The position numbers and the translations under genes were made by a program. Shown here one piece after another: positions 35,353-44,242 of a stretch of 51,018 nucleotides of DNA. The notes below the pieces were generated by a model. It did no database searches, was not told where the DNA came from, and was given only the letters and a program-made list of their open reading frames with translations. This DNA is from a virus. The stretch spans positions 1 through 51,018 of the IMG/VR virus record IMGVR_UViG_3300021368_001471; one strand, written 5' to 3'. Position 1 is the stretch's first letter. Every line of letters begins with the position of its first letter.

Positions 35353-35907
35353 ATGTCTGCACCAAGAAGAGACCCGTTTGACAAACAGATTCAAAACAGA
35401 AACTATCTTTCTGATGTTGGGTTTAAGTTTAGTTTGGCAAAGGCACCTAAAGTTGATTTCTTTTCAAACACAGCAACCCTTCCTGGATTGACTCTTGGTG
35501 TTGTTAATCAACCAAGTTATTTGAAAGAGATTCCATTACCAGGAGACAGACTGGTATATGACGATCTAGAACTTACATTCATTGTTGATGAAGAACTAGA
35601 GAACTGGATGGCAATCCACAATTGGATGCGTGGATTAGGTTTTCCAAATAGCATTGGTGACTTTATTAGTGAAGTAACTAATGATGATGGTTTGGTTGAA
35701 AGAGAAAGACAGTATAGTGACGGTACACTAATTGTCCTCAACAATCAATTTAACAGTGTTGCTAGAGTAAAATTTACTGATCTGTTCCCAGTAAGTCTAT
35801 CTGCACTCAGATTCGATGCAACAAACCAGGACTATCAGACTATTACTGCGACAGCAACTTTCAAATATTTGATTTATAATGTAGAGTTAGTGACACGTAC
35901 CACATGA
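35353..35907 (+). CDS. 3: Tail completion / sheath stabiliser gp3
   Basis: Terminates the tail tube and stabilises the tail end. Visible blocks are RRDPFDKQIQNRNYLSDVGF, VDFFSNTATLPGLTLGVVNQ, LPGDRLVYDDLELTFIVDEE and LENWMAIHNWMRGLGFP. The tube-related series ATxPGxT...PGDxLxYxxxxxxFxVDExLxNW is how gp3 and related tail-terminator proteins are recognised, and cyanophages carry gene 3 directly after 23. Length 184 is close to 176 in T4. Its stop overlaps the uvsY start by 4 bases. Confidence 0.85.
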   Translation: MSAPRRDPFDKQIQNRNYLSDVGFKFSLAKAPKVDFFSNTATLPGLTLGVVNQPSYLKEIPLPGDRLVYDDLELTFIVDEELENWMAIHNWMRGLGFPNSIGDFISEVTNDDGLVERERQYSDGTLIVLNNQFNSVARVKFTDLFPVSLSALRFDATNQDYQTITATATFKYLIYNVELVTRTT

Positions 35908-36332
35908 ATCTAGACCTTATTAATGAGATGTGGTCGCAAGACTCCATCATTGATCCAGACAACTTGCATGAAGAGTCAATCAAGACTCCCAGATTACACG
36001 CCAAATATCACGAACTATATAATACAGTGCTTCTCTTGAAAAAGAAAGAAGAGCACAACCACAAAACAAAATATCTTGAACGCAGAAATTATTACAATGG
36101 TAAGGCAGATCCAGAAGTCTACGAAGACGATCCCTTCCCATATAAAGTAAGAGAGAAAGACTCTCTCAATTATCACTTGGATGCTGATCCAGCACTCCAA
36201 AAAATTCGATTAAAAATTGATTACCATGATGCCATGCTCACGTATCTTGAGAGCATATTGAAGCAGATAAGCAATCGAACTTATCAAATCAAGAACGCAA
36301 TTGAGTGGCAGAATTTCCAAAGAGGATTCTGA
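35904..36332 (+). CDS. uvsY: Recombination mediator UvsY
   Basis: Loads the UvsX recombinase on gp32-covered single strands. The 142-residue protein has the UvsY layout: N-terminal LINEMWSQDSIID with a helix, then SIKTPRLHAKYHELYNTVLL, the basic KTKYLERRNYYNGKADPEVY (T4: KKVALKARLDYYSGRGD), then a C-terminal oligomerisation helix. T4 UvsY is 137 residues. It overlaps gp3 (4 bases) and uvsW (1 base), reproducing the T4 uvsY-uvsW pairing. Confidence 0.92.
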   Translation: MNLDLINEMWSQDSIIDPDNLHEESIKTPRLHAKYHELYNTVLLLKKKEEHNHKTKYLERRNYYNGKADPEVYEDDPFPYKVREKDSLNYHLDADPALQKIRLKIDYHDAMLTYLESILKQISNRTYQIKNAIEWQNFQRGF

Positions 36333-37798
36333 TGATTTCTATATCAAAGAAGAACGAGGTATACCTCAGAATTGAGGCAGAGCCCCATGTCTATATGGAG
36401 CTTTCGGATACGTTTACCTTTGATGTACCTGGTGCAAAATTCATGCCACAGTATCGTAACAAATACTGGGATGGCAAGATCAGATTGTTCAATCAATCTA
36501 ACGGTGAGATCTATGCCGGTCTGCTTCACAAGGTAGTCAAATTCTGTGAAGAGATGAAGTATGAATTCTCTTTCAAGAATAACAAATACTATGGTCTACC
36601 CTTTGAGAGAAATGAGATGATCTCTCAGGAGGGTGTAAAGGATTATATGAAGTCTATTTCTCGGTATGATCCGAGACCTTATCAAATAGAGGGAGTATAT
36701 GATGCTCTAAGACACAATAGAAGGTTAATGATATCTCCCACTGCTTCTGGTAAATCTCTGATGATTTACTCAATCGTGAGATATTATACAGATCACAGCA
36801 AAAACATCCTGCTAGTAGTTCCAACGACTTCTCTCGTAGAGCAGATGTATAAAGACTTTCAGGATTATGGTTGGGATGTTGAGTCATATTGCCACAAGGT
36901 ATATGCTGGTAAGGAGAAAGATACTGGTGCTCCAGTAGTAATTACAACCTGGCAATCTATCTATAAGTTACCGAAAAGTTACTTTGAGAGATTTGAAGTT
37001 GTTATTGGTGACGAAGCTCATCTGTTCAAGTCTAAGTCCCTTATAAGCATCATGACAAAGTTGTGTGATGCAAAGTATCGATATGGGTTCACAGGCACCT
37101 TAGACGGCACACAGACCCATAAGTGGGTGTTAGAGGGACTGTTTGGACCTGCACATAAAATTATCGGTACTGACGAACTTATTCAGAAAGGTTATCTTGC
37201 TAATTTTAACGCCAAAATTTTGTTATTGAAACACTCTCCTCAAAAGTTTGACACATATGAAGATGAAGTGCAATACTTAATAACACATGAAAAGAGAAAT
37301 AAATTTATTAGAAACCTTGCATGTGACCAGAAAGGCAACACTCTTGTACTCTTTTCTAGAGTAGAAGATCATGGTCAAGTATTATACGATTTAATAAATA
37401 GCAATGTAAAAGAAGACAGAAAAGTATTCTTCATCCACGGTGGTGTTGATGTAGAAGAAAGAGAGAGTGCAAGATCAATTACAGAAGCAGAAACCAACGC
37501 AATCATCATTGCTTCTTACGGTACTTTTTCAACTGGAATTAATATTAAGAATCTACATAACGTCATCTTTGCCTCACCTTCAAAGTCCAGAGTAAGAAAC
37601 CTCCAGAGTATTGGTAGGGTTCTTAGAAAGGGTAGTAACAAATTTGCTGCCACACTATTCGATATTGCAGACGATTGCAGTTATAAGACAAGAAGAAATT
37701 ACACACTCAACCACTTAGTAGAGAGAATCAAAATCTATAATGAAGAAGATTTTAACTATGAAATAGTAAACATTAATTTTAAAGAAAATGCAAGATGA
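36332..37798 (+). CDS. uvsW: Recombination helicase UvsW
   Basis: SF2 helicase that remodels branched DNA and R-loops and supports the switch to recombination-dependent replication. I chose the ATG at 36332 (TGATG with the uvsY stop); the frame is open 27 bases further up but that lies in uvsY. The N-terminal domain (RNKYWDGKIRLFNQ) matches T4 RYGNWDGRIRLLD. Motifs: SPTASGKS (about 135-142), GDEAHLF with DEAH at 227-230, GFTGTLDGT, and QSIGRVLRKG as motif VI. It is 488 residues. The end overlaps the next gene by 11 bases. Confidence 0.95.
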   Translation: MISISKKNEVYLRIEAEPHVYMELSDTFTFDVPGAKFMPQYRNKYWDGKIRLFNQSNGEIYAGLLHKVVKFCEEMKYEFSFKNNKYYGLPFERNEMISQEGVKDYMKSISRYDPRPYQIEGVYDALRHNRRLMISPTASGKSLMIYSIVRYYTDHSKNILLVVPTTSLVEQMYKDFQDYGWDVESYCHKVYAGKEKDTGAPVVITTWQSIYKLPKSYFERFEVVIGDEAHLFKSKSLISIMTKLCDAKYRYGFTGTLDGTQTHKWVLEGLFGPAHKIIGTDELIQKGYLANFNAKILLLKHSPQKFDTYEDEVQYLITHEKRNKFIRNLACDQKGNTLVLFSRVEDHGQVLYDLINSNVKEDRKVFFIHGGVDVEERESARSITEAETNAIIIASYGTFSTGINIKNLHNVIFASPSKSRVRNLQSIGRVLRKGSNKFAATLFDIADDCSYKTRRNYTLNHLVERIKIYNEEDFNYEIVNINFKENAR

Positions 37799-38210
37799 CT
37801 TTTACTGCGTTCTAAAACTAGTTACTGGAGAAGAAATATTCTCCACTGCCATGTTTGATAAAGATAAAGAAGGCAAACATGTAGTAATCCTAGAAAATCC
37901 TGTGATTATGAAAGTAATCAAGAGAGGATTTCACTCTGGTGTAAAGATAGAACCTTGGATGAAAATATCTGATGAAGAAGTCTTTACCATCCCAATGGAT
38001 AAAGTTATTACTATTTCAGAAATTACAAACAAAGATATCATCAAATTCTATAAGAAGTATCTAGATGAAGATCTTCTAGAAGAGGATGAAGATGATGATG
38101 GTAGCAAACAGGTAACACCTGATCAGAAGATGGGTTACTTAGGAACTGTACCTGAAGCTAGAATTAAACTAGAAGAAATATATAAGCTAGAGATCTCCGA
38201 TCAACCCTGA
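37788..38210 (+). CDS. Sm-like-fold candidate, paralogue of the gene at 47638
   Basis: 140 residues. The first 95 residues align with the 95-residue protein after gp44: VLKLVTGEEIFSTAMFD against LIRVVTGEEVIAEVLSE, a shared PW near residue 57 in the longer copy (42 in the shorter), and FTIPMDKVITISEI against ITMSRKHVVYVAEV. The five-strand layout with a V-T-G-E-E turn resembles small LSm/Sm-like beta-barrels, though that fold call is inference. A very acidic linker (DEDLLEEDEDDDGS) and a short C-terminal helix are unique to this copy. It overlaps uvsW by 11 bases and lies before the gp55 promoter. Confidence 0.7.
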   Translation: MQDDFYCVLKLVTGEEIFSTAMFDKDKEGKHVVILENPVIMKVIKRGFHSGVKIEPWMKISDEEVFTIPMDKVITISEITNKDIIKFYKKYLDEDLLEEDEDDDGSKQVTPDQKMGYLGTVPEARIKLEEIYKLEISDQP

Positions 38211-38239
38211 CAGAGTTAGTCTACATGTGTTTTCATTAC

Positions 38240-38267
38240 TTGTCAAGTGTTGATTTTATGTTATAAT
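38240..38267 (+). promoter_or_regulatory. Host-type sigma-70 promoter before gp55
   Basis: TTGTCA (38240-38245), 16-base spacer, TATAAT (38262-38267) with an extended TG at 38259-38260. The -35 element lies within the palindrome ACTTG-T-CAAGT (38238-38248). This is the best sigma-70 promoter in the window and fits early transcription of the late sigma factor and gp47/46. Confidence 0.8.
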
Positions 38268-38296
38268 ATGAATACATTTAGAGATAGACAAATGCC

Positions 38297-38839
38297 ATGC
38301 CTTTCAAACAGAGATCAGAACATTATGTAAACAACAAAGAATTGCTTGAGGCAATGGTCGTTTATCGATCAAAGGTTGAAAAGTCTTATAAGAAACATTT
38401 CAATGTAGACCTTAGTGATTTTGAAGAACAAGTTGCCAGAAAAGAAAGAGCAAAGAGGTGGCCAGGTAAACCACGTATTCCAAATTACCTAGGTGACTGT
38501 TTTCTGAAGATTGCAACTCACTTGTCATACAAACCAAACTTTGTTAATTACATGTTCAGAGAAGATATGATCTCTGATGGTATTGAAAATTGTGTTCAGT
38601 ATATCCATAACTTTGATCCAGAGAAGTCAAAGAATCCTTTTGCATACTTCACTCAAATTATTCACTATGCATTCCTGCGTAGGATTCAGAAAGAGAAGAA
38701 GCAATTAGAAATTAAAACTAAAATTATTGAGAAGACAGGATACGATCATGTCATGGTTGTAGAGGATGGTGCAAACGGTACGTCTTCCGATTATAATAGT
38801 ATTAAAGAAAAAATTCATCACAAACTCAATCGTCAATGA
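38297..38839 (+). CDS. 55: Late sigma factor gp55
   Basis: Directs RNA polymerase to TATAAATA-type late promoters together with the sliding clamp. YVNNKELLEAMVVYRSKVEK matches the start of T4 gp55 (YVNNKELLQAI). FREDMISDGIENCVQYIHNF followed by DPEKSKNPFAYFTQIIHYAF matches T4 [20 protein letters not shown] and NPHAYITQ; RIQKEKKQ follows. It is 180 residues against 185. The ATG at 38297 is used; another ATG 5 bases upstream opens only 12 codons in another frame. The last bases overlap the gp47 start. Confidence 0.94.
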   Translation: MPFKQRSEHYVNNKELLEAMVVYRSKVEKSYKKHFNVDLSDFEEQVARKERAKRWPGKPRIPNYLGDCFLKIATHLSYKPNFVNYMFREDMISDGIENCVQYIHNFDPEKSKNPFAYFTQIIHYAFLRRIQKEKKQLEIKTKIIEKTGYDHVMVVEDGANGTSSDYNSIKEKIHHKLNRQ

Positions 38840-39876
38840 AGTGTGCCATAATTACTGACCAACACTTTGGTGCTAGAAAGGGTAGTAAGTTTTTTCATGA
38901 ATACTTTTTAAAGTTCTACAATGAAGTATTTTTCCCAACTCTTGAGAGAGAATCTATCAAGTGTGTTCTCGATCTCGGGGATACTTTTGATCACCGTAGG
39001 CAAATTGATCTCTGGGCTCTGGACTGGGCTAAGACGAATTATTATGACCGTCTTAGGGATCTTGGGGTGGACGTTTACACTGTTGTGGGAAATCACACTG
39101 CCTACTACAAAAACACTAATGAGGTTAACACTGTCAGTCTTCTATTACGAGAGTATGATAACGTCGTCAGTATTTCTTCTGCTGCCGAACATGTAATTGA
39201 TGGACGCAAGATTTTATTCTTGCCATGGATCAACGATGAAAATCGTAAAGAGACGTACAATGCCATTGATTCAAGTGATGCAGAGATTGCCATGGGTCAC
39301 CTTGAATTGAACGGATTCAGAGCACACAGAGGACACGTTCAGGAAGAGGCAAGAGATGATATCAGATTGATTCAGAAGTTCAAGAAAGTATTCTCTGGAC
39401 ACTATCACACTAGATCTGATGATGGTAAGGTATTCTATCTTGGCAATCCTTATGAGATGTTCTGGAATGATGTGAATGATTGTAGAGGGTTTCATATCTT
39501 TGATACTGAGACTCTAGAGCACACACCAGTTAATAATCCAAATAGGATGTTCTACAACATTTACTATGAGGATCAACCACATCAACTTTTTGATGTTACC
39601 GAATATCAGAACAAAATCTGCAAGGTGATTGTTCGACAGAAATCAGATGCAAAAGAGTTTGAAAAATTCATTGACAAGATTACCAGTGTTGCCACAGAGG
39701 TAAAAATTATTGAGAATTTTGTACTGGAAGAGAATGAAGACTTTGAAGTAGAAGAGTCTGAGAACACCATGTCTATTCTTAATCGATACATTGATGAATC
39801 AGAAACAGAACTAGATAAGAATATTATCAAAGGTTTGTTTGAGTCAATCTATCGAGAGGCATGTGAAGTAGAATAA
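38836..39876 (+). CDS. 47: Recombination nuclease subunit gp47 (Mre11/SbcD type)
   Basis: Metallophosphoesterase subunit of the gp46/47 complex that resects DNA ends. All Mre11-type motifs are visible: TDQH (D8, H10), LDLGDTFDHR (D49), VVGNHTAYY (N86, H87), MGHLELNG (H155) and SGHYHTRSD (H189, H191). It is 346 residues against 339 in T4. It overlaps gp55 by 4 bases and the following small gene by 1 base. The partner gp46 follows after a 90-residue gene. Confidence 0.95.
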   Translation: MKCAIITDQHFGARKGSKFFHEYFLKFYNEVFFPTLERESIKCVLDLGDTFDHRRQIDLWALDWAKTNYYDRLRDLGVDVYTVVGNHTAYYKNTNEVNTVSLLLREYDNVVSISSAAEHVIDGRKILFLPWINDENRKETYNAIDSSDAEIAMGHLELNGFRAHRGHVQEEARDDIRLIQKFKKVFSGHYHTRSDDGKVFYLGNPYEMFWNDVNDCRGFHIFDTETLEHTPVNNPNRMFYNIYYEDQPHQLFDVTEYQNKICKVIVRQKSDAKEFEKFIDKITSVATEVKIIENFVLEENEDFEVEESENTMSILNRYIDESETELDKNIIKGLFESIYREACEVE

Positions 39877-40148
39877 TGTTTTTGCTAGCATCAAAATCAG
39901 CAACTGGAGCCTACGCAGTAGTAGATGAAAGGGGTGAGAATGTTCTTTTTCTGTTTGAGGAAGAGGATGATGCTGAGAGATATTTGGGACTACTTTGGGA
40001 GAATGATGAGAACCATAAGAAATTAAATGTAGTAGAAGTAGACGATGAGCTTGCCATGAAGGCATGTGACGCTTATAATTACAAATACTGTGTGATTAAG
40101 TCTGAAGACATTGTGATTCCACCAAAGCAAGAAGATGATTCTGTTTGA
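39876..40148 (+). CDS. DUF3110-like small protein between gp47 and gp46
   Basis: 90 residues. ENVLFLFEEEDDAERYLGLL is the hallmark I recall of DUF3110, a family of cyanobacteria and cyanophages (VxMFExExDAxRYAxxL). The closing VVEVDDELAMKACDAYNYKY and CVIKSEDIVIPP also fit. It starts on the last base of gp47 and overlaps the gp46 start by 14 bases, so it is co-translated with the nuclease subunits. Function is unknown. Its cyanobacterial family membership supports the host inference; the DUF name is from memory. Confidence 0.7.
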   Translation: MFLLASKSATGAYAVVDERGENVLFLFEEEDDAERYLGLLWENDENHKKLNVVEVDDELAMKACDAYNYKYCVIKSEDIVIPPKQEDDSV

Positions 40149-41847
40149 AAAAATTACTTGGAAGAATTTTTTGAGCACAGGTGATGTGCCAACTACAATT
40201 TCTTTCGTTGAGAATGAAACCAATCTAATTGTTGGTAGCAATGGTGCTGGTAAGTCCACTATTCTGGATGCACTGTGCTTTGTTTTGTTCAACAAACCAT
40301 ATCGTAAGATCAACAAACCACAGTTGATCAACTCTGTCAATGAGAAGAACTGTGTGGTTGAGATTGATTTCAAAGTTGGCAGTAGACAATACACTGTACG
40401 ACGTGGTATCAAACCAAACGTATTTGATATTATTGTCAATGGTGAGATGCTTCACAAGGAAGCAGACGATCGTGCTAATCAGAAGATCCTAGAAGAGCAT
40501 ATTCTCAAACTGAACTATAAGTCATTTACTCAGATTGTGATTCTTGGATCTGCTGGGTTCACTCCTTTCATGCAACTGACATCAACTCACCGACGTGAGG
40601 TGATTGAGGACTTGCTTGATATTCGTGTGTTCTCTGCAATGAATAATCTGATCAAAGAAGACATTCGTCAGAATAAAGAAGTTATTAGATCTCTTGATGT
40701 CAAAAAGAATGCTGCCAAAGATAAAGTGCAGATGCAAGAAGACTTCATTGAGAATCTAGAAGAACGTGGAATGGAAGTCATCAATCAGAAGTATGCAAAG
40801 ATCAAGACGATTGATCTTGAGATTGATGAACTGTCTTTGAAGAATAGAGATCTGAATAAGAAGATTGATGGTAAGACCAAAGATGTTGAATCTTTCAATG
40901 GTGCCACTAAAAAACTTCGTAAGTTGGGTACATTGCGTGGTGCAATCTCTAATAAAGTATCAACCCTTACAGAACATAAAGGGTTCTTTGAAACTAATAC
41001 GGTTTGTCCCACCTGTCAGCAGGATATTGAAGAAGACTTTCGCCTAGATAGAATTAGTGAAGCTCAATCTAAGTTACAGGAACTCCAAGAAGGTTTTAAA
41101 CAACTGGAGGAGTCGATAAAGGAGGAAGAAAATCGAGAGCTTCTCTTCACCAAACTTACTAAGGAGATTACATCCCTATCACATGACATTTCTCAGAACA
41201 ATACTAGAATATCTGGGCTGCAAAGACAGTCAAGAGATCTACAATCGGAAGTTCAAGTTGTTACCGATCAGTTACAAAACCGATCTGCTGAACATGAGAA
41301 ACTAGAACATTTAAGGGAAGGGCTACAATCACTATTTGATCAGCTTGCGAAGAAAAAGCAAGAGATCAATTATCAAAATTTCGCACATAATCTCCTGAAG
41401 GATGGTGGAGTAAAAACAAAAATTATCAAGAAGTATCTCCCCCTGATCAATCAGCAGGTAAATCGTTATCTTCAGTTGATGGATTTCTACATCAACTTCA
41501 AACTAGATGAAGAATTTGTTGAGACTATCCAATCTCCGATTCATGACAAGTTCTCATATTCTTCATTTAGTGAAGGTGAAAAAATGCGAATTGATTTGGC
41601 CCTTCTCTTTACATGGAGAGAGGTTGCAAGGTTTAAGAATTCTGCAAACACTAATCTCCTGATCATGGATGAGGTGTTTGATAGTTCACTGGATGGATTC
41701 GGTACAGACGAATTCCTGAAGATCATCCGGTATGTCATCAAAGGTGCTAACATCTTTGTCATCAGTCACAAGACAGAACTCTTGGATAAGTTCGAAAATG
41801 TGCTAAAATTTGACAAGGTAAAAGGTTTTAGTAAACTCTTGTCATGA
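40135..41847 (+). CDS. 46: Recombination ATPase subunit gp46 (Rad50/SbcC type)
   Basis: SMC-like ATPase partner of gp47. Walker A GSNGAGKST (34-42), a zinc hook CPTC (about 292-295) between two long coiled-coil arms, ABC signature FSEGEKMRIDLALLF (about 477-490), Walker B LLIMDEVFD (about 508-516) and an H-loop ISHK. It is 570 residues against 560 in T4. Starts inside the DUF3110-like gene and overlaps the following 65-residue gene by 4 bases. Confidence 0.96.
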   Translation: MILFEKITWKNFLSTGDVPTTISFVENETNLIVGSNGAGKSTILDALCFVLFNKPYRKINKPQLINSVNEKNCVVEIDFKVGSRQYTVRRGIKPNVFDIIVNGEMLHKEADDRANQKILEEHILKLNYKSFTQIVILGSAGFTPFMQLTSTHRREVIEDLLDIRVFSAMNNLIKEDIRQNKEVIRSLDVKKNAAKDKVQMQEDFIENLEERGMEVINQKYAKIKTIDLEIDELSLKNRDLNKKIDGKTKDVESFNGATKKLRKLGTLRGAISNKVSTLTEHKGFFETNTVCPTCQQDIEEDFRLDRISEAQSKLQELQEGFKQLEESIKEEENRELLFTKLTKEITSLSHDISQNNTRISGLQRQSRDLQSEVQVVTDQLQNRSAEHEKLEHLREGLQSLFDQLAKKKQEINYQNFAHNLLKDGGVKTKIIKKYLPLINQQVNRYLQLMDFYINFKLDEEFVETIQSPIHDKFSYSSFSEGEKMRIDLALLFTWREVARFKNSANTNLLIMDEVFDSSLDGFGTDEFLKIIRYVIKGANIFVISHKTELLDKFENVLKFDKVKGFSKLLS

Positions 41848-42041
41848 CAGGACTTCCTCTGTTCTACACACAAACATCTAATAAACCATATGATAGGCAC
41901 CACTACAAGGTGGTTGCTAGCAATGGTGAAGCAATCAAAGTAGAAGCATACGATCAAGCACAAGGAATCTGGTTTCAGAAGAATCCATTCCTTTCACATA
42001 TTGAAATCCTAGACAAACCAAAATCAGGAACCGGTTTTTGA
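41844..42041 (+). CDS. Small conserved-looking protein after gp46
   Basis: 65 residues, starting in the ATGA of the gp46 stop. It contains a YKVVASNGEAIKVEAYDQAQ segment, GIWFQKNPFLSHIEIL and a Lys/Gly-rich end. This looks like a small beta protein with a W-x-Q turn. No known domain is recognised. The tight overlap and intact frame support a real gene; function is unknown. Confidence 0.6.
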   Translation: MTGLPLFYTQTSNKPYDRHHYKVVASNGEAIKVEAYDQAQGIWFQKNPFLSHIEILDKPKSGTGF

Positions 42042-42052
42042 TCTGTCCACTC

Positions 42053-42084
42053 ATACCCCTGGCACTTGCTGGGGGTATTATAAT
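42053..42084 (+). promoter_or_regulatory. Strong hairpin abutting a TATAAT box before the vWA gene
   Basis: Bases 42053-42063 pair with 42068-42078 as an 11-bp stem (two G-T wobbles) around an ACTT tetraloop; TATAAT follows directly at 42079-42084. There is no T-run, so a simple rho-independent terminator is unlikely. No TTGACA-like box lies 16-18 bases before TATAAT, where the stem sits instead. The gene start is 21 bases downstream. It may be a promoter with a structured or protein-bound -35 zone, or an RNA element. Confidence 0.55.
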
Positions 42085-42105
42085 AGGCACATACGAAAGC
42101 ACGTC

Positions 42106-44199
42106 ATGTCATTCGAAGAAATCAAGGGACAACTTGCGAAGCTGCTTGCTACTGAAGATCTAATCATTGAGCATAAGAAGGTTGAGACGGCATCGTTCGA
42201 TGTCAATCGTCGTCTCTTGACTCTTCCTATCTGGCAAGATGCTTCAGAGTCTGTATATGACATGCTGGTGGCACATGAGGTTGCTCATGCATTGTTCACA
42301 CCCAACACTGATTTCGATGTTGAAGTCAGCAAGTCTTTTGTAAACATCACAGAAGATGTGAGGGTAGAGAAGTTGATGAAACGTAAATATCCTGGTATTC
42401 CTCGATCATTCTTTCGTGGGTACAAAGAACTCAATGAGATGGACTTCTTTGCCACTGAGGGTAAGAATGTCAATACAATGAATCTTGCCGACAAGATCAA
42501 TCTATATTTCAAGGTTGGTAGTTTCCTCAACGTGAGGTTCACTCCACCTGAGATGGTGATTGTCAATCTCGTTGGTGATGCTGAGACTTTTGAAGAAGCA
42601 GTTGCTGCTGCTAAGGTTCTGTATGATTATGTAAACAATAACGATCTGCATATACCTAGTCAGATTGATCAGGCATATCCTAAAGAAGGTACTGATGGTG
42701 CTGAAGGTTTGATTGATGAGAATGCTCAACCTGAAGACGGTGACGTTGAAGAGTTTGAGCATGATGATGAGAATGATAGTGGATTTAAAGATGCTGATCT
42801 AGACACACCCAGCTATGAGATGGATGAAGAGATTCCTTCAACTCAGGAATCTTTTGATAAGAAACTTGCCGAGTTGGCAAACAATGATATGTTTGGTAGG
42901 GAGAACCTGTATCTGACTCGTCCAGAGGTTGATCTAGATCACATCATCATCGACAACGAAAAAACTCACTCTATGGCAGATCAGCATTGGCAACTGTATG
43001 AGGATACGGATTGTTTTGATGCAGTTGATAAAAAATATCGTGAGTTTAAAGAATCTGCACGGAAAGAAGTCAACTACCTGGTAAAGGAGTTTGAATGTAA
43101 GAAGTCTGCAGATGAGTATTTGCGATCCACAACCAGTCGCACTGGTGTTCTTGATTGCATTAAACTTCACAGTTACAAATACAATGAAGATCTATTCAAA
43201 CGTGTGAGTGTTGTTCCTAGTGGCAAGAACCATGGACTTCTGTTCATTCTTGATTGGAGTGGATCTATGGTTGACTGTCTGTTTGATACTATCAAGCAAC
43301 TGTACAACCTTGTTTGGTTCTGCCGTAAGGTTGGTATTCCTTATGATGTATATGCTTTTACGTCTGAGAACAAGTGGGATGAGACGCATCCCAAACCATA
43401 TAAGCAACAGGATAATGTATTTCACATCAGTGAGTATTTTGGATTGTTCCACATGCTTACCAGCAGTGTCAATAGTAAAGAGTCTGAAAAGCAACTTTTG
43501 AATCTGTGGAGGGTTGTGTGTTCTTTCGGTAGGGCTGATAATCTTTATGCCATGTATAATGCTCCCCCTCTGTTTGGACTCAGTGGTACACCATTGAATG
43601 AAACTCTTGTTACTCTGCATCAAATCCTTCCTACTTTTACTAAGAAGTACAATCTGCAGAATGTGAATGTAGTTATTCTCACAGATGGTGAAGCAGCACC
43701 TTTGTATAATACAGTTTGGGTGTCTTACAAAAATGTAAATGATGATGGACGGTGGGGATGTCGTTCATGGGTTCCTGATAAGACTTTCCTTAGGGATCGT
43801 AAGATTGGATATATCAAGCATATGGGAGAGACTGAGTGGGAGTTTACTGCTGCTCTGTTGCACAATCTCAAAGCAAACTTCCCCAACGTTAACTTCATGG
43901 GTATCCGTGTTGGTTCCAAGGGTGATTGCTCACGCATGATTCGTGGATACAGTCGATACAACGTTGCCAAGTTCCAACCATATATTGATGTCCTGACAAA
44001 GGAAAAGAGTGTTGCCATTGACAATACTGGATACGATAAGTATTTCTTATTGCTTTCTAATAGTTTGCAGGCAGACACTGACTTTGATGTAAAGGAAGAT
44101 GCCACCAAATCCCAGATCAAGAGTGCATTTCGCAAGTCTCTAGCATCTAAAAAAGTAAACAAAAAGGTTCTAAATGAGTTTATAAAACTGATTGCCTAA
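42106..44199 (+). CDS. CobT-like vWA protein with HExxH metallopeptidase motif
   Basis: 697 residues. The N-terminal part has VAHEVAHALFTP (H57, E58, H61), a zinc-peptidase HExxH, followed by NITEDVRVEKLMKRKYPG (residues 80-97) that could give the third ligand. Residues 200-250 are a very acidic linker. The vWA domain starts at FILDWSGSMVD (DxSxS at 383-387, the MIDAS), with TPLNETL and VVILTDGEA as its later metal-site motifs. It is followed two genes later by a CobS-type AAA ATPase, so the pair resembles CobS/CobT or MoxR/vWA chaperone modules. Cobalt chelation is only one possibility; the peptidase motif points to other uses. Confidence 0.85.
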   Translation: MSFEEIKGQLAKLLATEDLIIEHKKVETASFDVNRRLLTLPIWQDASESVYDMLVAHEVAHALFTPNTDFDVEVSKSFVNITEDVRVEKLMKRKYPGIPRSFFRGYKELNEMDFFATEGKNVNTMNLADKINLYFKVGSFLNVRFTPPEMVIVNLVGDAETFEEAVAAAKVLYDYVNNNDLHIPSQIDQAYPKEGTDGAEGLIDENAQPEDGDVEEFEHDDENDSGFKDADLDTPSYEMDEEIPSTQESFDKKLAELANNDMFGRENLYLTRPEVDLDHIIIDNEKTHSMADQHWQLYEDTDCFDAVDKKYREFKESARKEVNYLVKEFECKKSADEYLRSTTSRTGVLDCIKLHSYKYNEDLFKRVSVVPSGKNHGLLFILDWSGSMVDCLFDTIKQLYNLVWFCRKVGIPYDVYAFTSENKWDETHPKPYKQQDNVFHISEYFGLFHMLTSSVNSKESEKQLLNLWRVVCSFGRADNLYAMYNAPPLFGLSGTPLNETLVTLHQILPTFTKKYNLQNVNVVILTDGEAAPLYNTVWVSYKNVNDDGRWGCRSWVPDKTFLRDRKIGYIKHMGETEWEFTAALLHNLKANFPNVNFMGIRVGSKGDCSRMIRGYSRYNVAKFQPYIDVLTKEKSVAIDNTGYDKYFLLLSNSLQADTDFDVKEDATKSQIKSAFRKSLASKKVNKKVLNEFIKLIA

Positions 44200-44242
44200 T
44201 TGTTTGTGGGGCTACATAGTACCATACAAAGACATCATTCTT

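Noticed and set aside
33838-35394. 518-codon open frame on the minus strand over gp23
   Set aside because: It lies fully antisense to the capsid gene, has no start signals, and its product is Ser/Val/Cys-rich without any domain; it reflects codon bias of gp23.
37393-37400. AATAAATA inside uvsW
   Set aside because: It lies more than 380 bases before the next gene, in a gene of the early/middle class, so a late promoter is unlikely.
38292-38330. 12-codon upstream ORF overlapping the gp55 start
   Set aside because: The ATG at 38292 is 5 bases before the gp55 ATG in another frame and ends quickly; too short to call, and neither start has a clear Shine-Dalgarno.
42026-42040. AACCGGTT followed by a T-run as a terminator
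   Set aside because: The 8-base palindrome has no loop and only five T, and it overlaps the end of the 65-residue gene; too weak.
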